Below, piece by piece: positions 6,568-10,433 of a stretch of DNA of 10,433 nt; the first letter of the stretch is position 1, and every line of letters begins with the position of its first letter. The position numbers and the translations under genes are program-made. Source of the stretch: Bacillota bacterium (GTDB lineage Bacteria; Bacillota; UBA4882; UBA8346); NCBI GenBank assembly GCA_003501335.1, contig DNPQ01000579.1, positions 5,258 to 15,690 of the forward strand, written 5' to 3'. The notes under the pieces were generated by a model that was not told the origin of the DNA, ran no database searches, and saw only the letters and a list, made by a program, of their open reading frames with translations.

Positions 6568-6883
6568 TTTGAGTCTTTGCCCTCTGATTTTGAGTCTTTG
6601 AAACCATTCTTTGATGCTTCATCACAGAAAATTGGGTCTATATCATCTGAAGTTGGTGCTACACCAATCGATAATGAGTCTACATCAGAGAACATTGGTG
6701 CTACATCATACCTATTTGAGTCTTCATTGGAGAAATTTGATGCTTCATTATGCAAATCCGATGCTTCATCATCCGGCTTTGGTGCTACATCATCCAATTA
6801 TGATTGTTCCATCGATTAAACCTGGGTCCTCTTCGCCAAACGATGACGCTTCATCATCCATCCTGGAATATTCTTCCCTGATG
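6568..6883. repeat. About 15 degenerate 21-bp tandem repeats
   Basis: Reading the plus strand in steps of 21 from 6568 gives units close to TTT-GAT-GCT-TCA-TCA-nnn-AAA. The clearest units start at 6568, 6589, 6610, 6715, 6736 and 6778. After 6819 the phase shifts by one base, and the unit at 6842 is again close. On the plus strand the units read F-(D/E/G)-(A/S)-(S/T)-S-x-(K/N). On the minus strand they read as DEAS/DVAP-type heptads. Both strands stay open for over 100 codons because the unit is seven codons, which by itself is not evidence for a gene. No start codon with a ribosome site was found on either strand. Confidence 0.75.
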
Positions 6884-7005
6884 CACCAGTCTGCTAAAGA
6901 ATCTTTGAAAATTTATTACACCCAGCCCAATATTCCCCGGCCGGATGGCAGAGATTGTCCCGGCTCCGGTCTAGGATGTATTCATTCCAAGTATCTATTT
7001 TAGAA

Positions 7006-8505
7006 TTACCTCTCCGCTTTACTGACCTTGCGAAGTCTGCCTTTGATAGGTGTCTTCTGTAACTCCTCCAGGACGAACTTCCCTTTATTATTTAATATTT
7101 CCACAAAGGTAGATATATCACGGATATTAATGATCCCAATATCCGCTGCGGTCATACCTGGAATACTACAAAGCGTACCGACGATGTCGACGGGTCTCAT
7201 CTTGGTTTTCTTCCCGGCATTGATATGTAATTTCAGAATTTCTTTGCTTAACTCTGCGCCCTTGGTTGCTTTCATCTCCGGAATCGCCTTGGTTTTTTCT
7301 TCAAACTCTTGTTGGGAATCACTCACCGTTTCCCGCTCCGGTCTTTCTTTCAAAGGAATCTCTTTACCGATATATTGATGGATTGCCGCCAAAAACTTAT
7401 TTTCATATCGGGTTACAAACGTGATTGCTTTACCCTGCTTATTCTGACGTCCCGTTCTGCCAATCCGGTGAACATAGATTTCACTGTCCAGTGGTAAATC
7501 GTAATTGATGACCAGGGAAATATCCTCGACGTCGATCCCTCTGGCTGCCACATCGGTTGCTACCAGATATCGAAAAGAACCCAGCTTAAAATCATTCATG
7601 ACTCGTAAGCGATCCCGTTGTTCCATTCCCCCATGAATTTTCTCACAAGTATACTTCAGCTTTTGCAGCCCTTGATAAACCTCATCCACCGTTTGCTTGG
7701 TATTGCAGAATATAATACAACTATCCGGGTTTTCAACTATCGTGATATCGCTTAGAAGTTTTAGCTTATCTTGGCGATCTACGGTATATCTTTCTTGAGA
7801 TATCCGGTCGATCACCGGATTTTGCTCTGCTATTTCGGCATAAATCGGCTCTTTCAGGTATTTATTACATAATACCTCAATGTCTTTTGGCATGGTCGCC
7901 GACAATAACAGGGTGACCCGTTTTTTTGACAGGCTGGTGATGATGGTCTCTATTGGCTCGATGAATCCCATATCAAGCATTTTGTCGGCTTCATCGATGA
8001 CCAGGTATTTTATTTGGGAGGTATCCAAGGTGCCTCTTTCCAGATGATCAATAATTCGCCCCGGTGTGCCGACCACCACATGGGTTTTTTGTTTAAGTTC
8101 CTTTATTTGATAGGTCAAAGGCGACTTCCCGTAAACGGCCGATACTTTAAGCCGTTTAAACCGGCCGATATTAAAAACATCTTCTTTGACCTGGATAGCC
8201 AATTCTCGGGTGGGGGTTACTATTAATGCTTGAGGTTTATTTTCTTCCCAATCGACTAATTCACAAATCGGAATGGCATAGGCCGCTGTCTTCCCGCTAC
8301 CGGTTTGGGACTTGACGATGATATCCTTCTGCTTTAAAACAGCCGGTATCACCTGTGCCTGGACCGGTGTAGGACTGGTAAAACCCAACAAGTTAATCGC
8401 TTTTAATAACTCACTGCTTAATTGATAATCGTTAAAACTCGCTTCAACCACTTCATCATCTCTTCCTGTAAGCTTCGATCGTAATCTTTCCAAGGCATTC
8501 GACAT
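7006..8505 (-). CDS. dbpA: DEAD-box ATP-dependent RNA helicase, DbpA/YxiN type
   Basis: A 499-residue cytoplasmic RNA helicase. All core motifs are present: Q motif (Phe24 and Gln49), motif I SQTGSGKT (66-73), Ia PTRELA (98-103), TPGR (147-150), DEAD (171-174), SAT (202-204), IIFCNT (264-269), ATDVAARGID (316-325) and HRIGRTGR (346-353). After a charged linker (about 380-420), the C-terminal 75 residues (KLHINAGKKTKMRPVDIVG and GMTAADIGIINI) match the RNA-binding RRM-like domain of DbpA/YxiN. In studied relatives that domain binds hairpin 92 of 23S rRNA, so a large-subunit assembly role is likely. The ATG at 8505 lacks a clear Shine-Dalgarno sequence. A promoter lies at 8554-8583. No terminator is seen directly after the stop. 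Confidence 0.93.
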   Translation of the reverse strand: MSNALERLRSKLTGRDDEVVEASFNDYQLSSELLKAINLLGFTSPTPVQAQVIPAVLKQKDIIVKSQTGSGKTAAYAIPICELVDWEENKPQALIVTPTRELAIQVKEDVFNIGRFKRLKVSAVYGKSPLTYQIKELKQKTHVVVGTPGRIIDHLERGTLDTSQIKYLVIDEADKMLDMGFIEPIETIITSLSKKRVTLLLSATMPKDIEVLCNKYLKEPIYAEIAEQNPVIDRISQERYTVDRQDKLKLLSDITIVENPDSCIIFCNTKQTVDEVYQGLQKLKYTCEKIHGGMEQRDRLRVMNDFKLGSFRYLVATDVAARGIDVEDISLVINYDLPLDSEIYVHRIGRTGRQNKQGKAITFVTRYENKFLAAIHQYIGKEIPLKERPERETVSDSQQEFEEKTKAIPEMKATKGAELSKEILKLHINAGKKTKMRPVDIVGTLCSIPGMTAADIGIINIRDISTFVEILNNKGKFVLEELQKTPIKGRLRKVSKAER

Positions 8506-8521
8506 CCAAATGGATGCTCAT
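8456..8521 (-). CDS. Possible 21-codon upstream ORF overlapping the helicase start
   Basis: An ATG at 8521, 16 bases ahead of the helicase ATG, opens a 21-residue frame (MSIHLDVECL...) that ends inside the helicase coding region. AAGAGA lies about eight bases upstream of it. Since the helicase ATG has no clear ribosome site of its own, translation entering here could influence helicase expression. This may be chance. Confidence 0.18.
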   Translation of the reverse strand: MSIHLDVECLGKITIEAYRKR

Positions 8522-8553
8522 AAAGTGTCTCTTTAGAAAAGCATTGCTCTAGT

Positions 8554-8583
8554 ATTCTAGACTACTTAAGGCGACCCTGTCAA
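8554..8583 (-). promoter_or_regulatory. Promoter of the helicase gene
   Basis: On the minus strand there is a perfect TTGACA (8578-8583), an 18-base spacer and TAGAAT (8554-8559). Transcription would begin near 8547, giving a leader of about 42 bases before the ATG at 8505. The -10 box lies within the short dyad CTAG-TATT-CTAG (8549-8560). Confidence 0.65.
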
Positions 8584-8681
8584 ATGATCAACATGTTCTA
8601 TCAAAGAAATTTAAACCTTTTTCGGCTTTAATCCTTTATATTTCACCTTTTACACTTCAACTTTCCGGCGTCGCATCTTAA

Positions 8682-8727
8682 AGTCGGTTATATCATTCCT
8701 TTTCTGGTAAATGAATATAACCGACTG
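8682..8727 (-). terminator. Hairpin between GNAT and helicase genes, likely terminator
   Basis: AGTCGGTTATAT (8682-8693) is exactly complementary in inverted order to 8716-8727, and the loop ends (CATT/AATG) can add four pairs across a one-base bulge. It lies about 140 bases beyond the GNAT stop and upstream of the helicase promoter, so it insulates the two. Oddly, the best T run (six T at 8734-8739) follows the stem on the plus strand, where no gene precedes it. Confidence 0.55.
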
Positions 8728-8864
8728 TTTGATTTTTTAGGGGCAATGGGAGGCGGTGCTAAAAGTTTCAATCTGAAGGTTAAAGTTTGGCGGCGACGGG
8801 TCTAAGCAGTTCGTCCGGGCGTTCACCCGAAATTGTTTATATTCGGATGTGATAAATTCGGCAT

Positions 8865-9497
8865 TTAAAAACAAACATCTTGAATCGTGCTATAAAAAGA
8901 TTGTAAAACTTCGCTTCGATGAGGCCGGTCCGAATGTACATCGTCATATACAGCAGTGATAGCCGCTTGAATTTGTTCCTTAGGCAATATTAATGTACCA
9001 GGCGATGGCCAAAAATATAAATACATCGGCAATCCTTCATCAACAGTCGGACATTTATAGTTAATAGCCAACTTTTTGACGCCCAGCCGCTCATAAAATT
9101 TTATTCTCCTTGTTTGCTGCTCAAAGCAAGAATTGTTTTTATCTGGAATTTCTATTTCTAAGAAAACTCCCGAACAATCTTTGCGATATTTACTGATTTT
9201 ATCAAAGAACAGGCTTCCATAACCTAAATTTTGATAAGAAACGTCAATAGCGATATAATCCAGCCATAACGCAAGCGGATAATCTATTTTGTAAACAAAT
9301 GCATATCCAACAACCTGATTCAGCGCTTGATCCTTAGCCAAAAAAAGTGTATATTTTCCACCGTTTATCAATGAGACCAGTTGCTGATAGTCCTGGCGTT
9401 CCTTTGCCGAAAACTCACGTACAAACTGCTTATAAACAAATTTTAAATCATCCATATCGCCTTCTAACAGCTCTATATTCCGATGTTGATCTACCAT
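8865..9497 (-). CDS. GNAT-family N-acetyltransferase
   Basis: A 210-residue soluble protein. Motif A of the GNAT fold is clear: LDYIAIDVSYQNLGYGSLFF (79-98), with QNLGYG (89-94) as the acetyl-CoA pyrophosphate loop. A motif-B-like helix, RRIKFYERLGV, follows at 130-140. Residues past 150 (PMYLYFWPSPG and a helix containing QAAITAVYDDVH) extend beyond the minimal fold and may shape the acceptor site. The acceptor (amine, peptide or small molecule) cannot be deduced. AGGAGG (9506-9511) lies eight bases before the ATG. It appears to be a single-gene unit, flanked by the hairpin at 8682-8727 and by a broken short gene on the same strand. I found no strong promoter. Confidence 0.85.
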   Translation of the reverse strand: MVDQHRNIELLEGDMDDLKFVYKQFVREFSAKERQDYQQLVSLINGGKYTLFLAKDQALNQVVGYAFVYKIDYPLALWLDYIAIDVSYQNLGYGSLFFDKISKYRKDCSGVFLEIEIPDKNNSCFEQQTRRIKFYERLGVKKLAINYKCPTVDEGLPMYLYFWPSPGTLILPKEQIQAAITAVYDDVHSDRPHRSEVLQSFYSTIQDVCF

Positions 9498-9594
9498 TCC
9501 CGTCGCCTCCTATTTTACAACCAACTCAAGTTTAATAAAAAATCGTTTTTAACTTTTGAAATCGGCAGCTATTCTTATGGAAAAATCCTTATAT

Positions 9595-9781
9595 TCATAG
9601 TTGCCCCCGGCTCCTCGACAATAAACCGATCTTTAATTTCTCAGTTTCCTTCGATGATTTACCAAAAAATTCATCAAAGATTTCATCAAGGTTTCCCTCA
9701 ATTTCCAGCAGGTTCGAAAGTAATACATTAAAGGCAGCCTTTGATAAAGGCAGCCTTCGTTAAAAAAATCGGTTGATTCAT
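9595..9781 (-). pseudogene. Short gene put out of frame by a 16-bp duplication
   Basis: An ATG at 9781 with AAAGGAG six bases upstream starts MNQPIFLTKAAF, but the frame stops after 17 codons. Just inside it a 13-base sequence occurs twice with a 16-base period (9729-9741 and 9745-9757). Removing one 16-base copy gives a continuous 56-residue frame (AFNVLLSNLLEIEGNLDEIF, then DEFFGKSSKETEKLK) ending at 9595. The restored product is acidic and helical. Its PIFLTKAAF start faintly recalls the N-terminal coiled coil of GreA/GreB-like proteins, which is only a hint. Near KETEKLK another frame continues as KDRFIVEEPGATMN, so a second shift may have shortened a longer gene. The upstream promoter is unclear. 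Confidence 0.6.
9729..9757. repeat. Two 13-bp direct repeats, 16-bp period
   Basis: TAAAGGCAGCCTT occurs at 9729-9741 and 9745-9757, separated by TGA. The unit is itself nearly palindromic (AAGGC-A-GCCTT), so the pair can also fold as a hairpin with one mismatch. This is a classic geometry for polymerase slippage, and the 16-base step changes the reading frame of the gene around it. Confidence 0.8.
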
Positions 9782-9841
9782 CAGAGACTCCTTTCTTAAA
9801 AGATGTTGCAAATACGATGACCACCATTTTCAAAAAGCACT

Positions 9842-9888
9842 ATTTACTTTAAATCAACATTTCTGTTGAAAAGCCATTTAATGTAAAT
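9842..9888. repeat. Imperfect 13-bp inverted repeat with an inner stem
   Basis: ATTTACTTTAAAT (9842-9854) matches the inverse of 9876-9888 with one mismatch. Between them TCAACA and TGTTGA form a smaller stem around a four-base loop. The structure is AT-rich and lies upstream of the broken short gene on its strand, so it could be a leader structure or a decayed element. Confidence 0.4.
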
Positions 9889-9905
9889 CGTCCCAAATAA
9901 AACAC

Positions 9906-9939
9906 AAGGACATTTCACCTACAGGTAAATGTCCTTTTT
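9906..9939 (+). terminator. Intrinsic terminator-like hairpin
   Basis: AAGGACATTT (9906-9915 region), a bulged C and ACC pair with GGT and AAATGTCCTT around a four-base loop, followed by a run of five T on the plus strand. This is a good intrinsic terminator. No plus-strand gene precedes it in the window, so it may act on read-through or belong to an unrecognised transcript. Confidence 0.65.
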
Positions 9940-10056
9940 CAGAACTATCAAATTATCAATTGATTCAATTAATGAAATCGCTCAAAAAAATATAAAATCA
10001 TTAAAATATTGGACCTGGACACATTTTATCATAATATACATCTGTTATAAATAGTG

Positions 10057-10087
10057 GAATCTGTTTCTATCCAATTGAAACAGATTC
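10057..10087. repeat. Perfect 11-bp inverted repeat
   Basis: GAATCTGTTTC (10057-10067) and GAAACAGATTC (10077-10087) are exact inverted copies around a nine-base loop. A degraded copy of the left arm follows near 10095-10105 (GGATTCTGTTC). There is no T tract, so an operator pair or a transcript structure is more likely than a terminator. Confidence 0.5.
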
Positions 10088-10173
10088 ATTAAATGGATTC
10101 TGTTCAATTCAATGTATAACGATTATTGTAAAGCGTAAGGAATTAAGAAACTTATTATTGCTCAATCATTTTT

Positions 10174-10189
10174 ATGGAACGCGTTCCAT
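10174..10189. promoter_or_regulatory. Perfect 16-bp palindrome, LacI/GalR-type operator candidate
   Basis: ATGGAACGCGTTCCAT is fully self-complementary, GC-rich in an AT-rich region, and has the AACG/CGTT core typical of LacI/GalR-family operators. It sits 67 bases upstream of the -35 box at 10256 and about 226 bases before the start codon at 10416. No LacI-family gene is in the window. The palindrome is certain; the regulator type is inferred. Confidence 0.5.
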
Positions 10190-10255
10190 GAGTGCAAATG
10201 ATTACTAAAACAAAATTTTGAACTGGGAGCAATGTTAATTTAATGATAATTTAGT

Positions 10256-10284
10256 TTGACTGACATTCATAAATATGGTATTTT
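10256..10284 (+). promoter_or_regulatory. Promoter of the outgoing plus-strand gene
   Basis: TTGACT (10256-10261), a 17-base spacer and TATTTT (10279-10284) form a good sigma-A-like promoter. The predicted start near 10291 gives a leader of about 125 bases that includes the hairpin at 10312-10347 and the AGGAGG site. Confidence 0.6.
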
Positions 10285-10311
10285 TAAAGGTAAATTTATG
10301 TTGGTTTAATG

Positions 10312-10347
10312 GAATATTGAGAGCCGGATCATTGACTCTCAATATTC
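10312..10347 (+). repeat. 12-bp leader hairpin
   Basis: GAATATTGAGAG (10312-10323) and its exact inverse (10336-10347) flank a 12-base loop. It begins about 20 bases after the predicted transcript start and ends 68 bases before the start codon. The bases after the stem are A/T-rich but lack a clean T run, so it may be a stabilising 5' hairpin, an attenuator or a protein site. Confidence 0.55.
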
Positions 10348-10415
10348 TTATAAATATTTCAATTTTAATTAAAAAAATTATTTGAAAACAAAGAAAAATA
10401 CAGGAGGCAAGATGA

Positions 10416-10433
10416 ATGCGTAAGTTATTATTT
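10416..10433 (+). CDS. Start of an unknown gene, cut by the window edge
   Basis: ATG at 10416 reads MRKLLF to the last base. AGGAGG (10402-10407) lies eight bases upstream. An earlier ATG at 10412 is closed after three codons (ATG-AAT-GCG-TAA), so it is not the start of a long gene. A short basic beginning followed by leucines and phenylalanine is how many signal peptides begin. With the operator-like palindrome upstream, an exported protein such as a sugar-binding lipoprotein is a reasonable guess, but six residues cannot establish it. Confidence 0.6.

Larger units (their letters stand above)
5980..7005. other. About 1 kb without a convincing gene
   Basis: Between the chemoreceptor and the helicase gene I find no recognisable intact gene. 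The region holds a small minus-strand ORF (6050-6145), an imperfect 24-base palindrome (6167-6190), a consensus-like plus-strand promoter (6210-6238), a strong hairpin (6381-6419) and a block of 21-base tandem repeats (6568-6883). A short unexplained stretch then runs to the helicase stop. Long overlapping ORFs on both strands across the repeats arise because the unit length is divisible by three. Confidence 0.6.
8506..8864. other. Intergenic region between helicase and GNAT genes
   Basis: This 359-base stretch holds the helicase promoter (8554-8583) and a long hairpin (8682-8727) that probably ends the GNAT transcript. A small CGGG/CCCG dyad occurs near 8818-8831. I see no gene in the remainder; a 19-codon plus-strand reading beginning MGGGAKSF near 8746 has no supporting context. 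Confidence 0.55.
9782..10415. other. Long AT-rich intergenic region rich in inverted repeats
   Basis: More than 600 bases separate the broken short gene from the start at 10416. I see no coding gene here. In order it holds an imperfect 13-bp dyad (9842-9888), a terminator-like hairpin (9906-9939), an 11-bp hairpin (10057-10087), a perfect 16-bp palindrome (10174-10189), a promoter (10256-10284) and a 12-bp leader hairpin (10312-10347). The density of dyads suggests the control region of the outgoing gene. Confidence 0.6.

Noticed and set aside
6348..6797. Minus-strand 149-codon frame over the repeats as a real gene
   Set aside because: It starts at a TTG directly after an in-frame stop with no ribosome site, and it reads straight through the strong hairpin at 6381-6419. 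Openness is explained by the 21-base period.
6475..6819. Plus-strand frame over the repeats as an intact gene
   Set aside because: It has only a TTG start without a ribosome site and stops where the repeat phase shifts. Kept as a finding about a possible broken gene, not as a CDS.
6568..6883. CRISPR array
   Set aside because: The units are contiguous 21-base degenerate copies with no unique spacers, and no cas genes are nearby.
9483..9833. Longer overlapping frames on both strands around the duplicated repeat
   Set aside because: They lack ribosome sites and protein-like composition. The repaired 56-codon minus-strand frame explains the region better.

Overview
The window looks like a chromosomal segment of a Bacillota (Firmicutes) bacterium. 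The reasons are strong AGGAGG-type ribosome binding sites, sigma-A-like promoters, an HxlR regulator, a YxiN/DbpA-type helicase and AT-rich intergenic DNA. The four-cysteine flavoprotein and the DsrE-like protein fit an anaerobic or redox-flexible lineage, but I cannot name a genus. Nearly all genes are on the minus strand. No rRNA, tRNA, transposase, phage gene or CRISPR array is visible.

Layout. (1) 57-2053: a translationally coupled pair, a PaaK-like adenylate-forming enzyme followed by a peptidase-S51-like protein, visibly more GC-rich than the rest. (2) 2177-4168: a redox island. A flavodoxin-fold four-Cys flavoprotein and a DsrE-like protein form a minus-strand operon. An HxlR-type regulator with an N-terminal Cys is divergent from them, and a flavin-reductase-family gene broken by a frameshift runs tail-to-tail into the regulator. 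(3) 4244-5989: a membrane chemoreceptor (MCP) with a long palindromic hairpin after its stop and a small palindrome at its likely transcription start. (4) 5990-7005: about 1 kb without a convincing gene. It holds a small ORF or gene remnant, a consensus-like plus-strand promoter, a 15-bp hairpin whose arm is repeated near that promoter's start site, and about 15 degenerate 21-bp tandem repeats open in several frames. (5) 7006-9497: a DbpA-type DEAD-box helicase with its own promoter, and a GNAT acetyltransferase. (6) 9498-10433: a short gene knocked out of frame by a 16-bp slippage duplication, several inverted repeats, a perfect 16-bp palindrome resembling a LacI/GalR-family operator, a good plus-strand promoter, a leader hairpin, and the first six codons of a plus-strand gene (MRKLLF...) that leaves the window.

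How the parts work together. The best-supported functional unit is the HxlR divergon, probably a thiol- or electrophile-sensing repressor controlling a flavoprotein and a DsrE-like protein. The PaaK-like/S51 pair is the least explained metabolic unit. The right edge looks like the control region of a regulated, probably exported-protein operon. The two disrupted genes and the decayed region 5990-7005 suggest several accessory loci here are degrading or switching.
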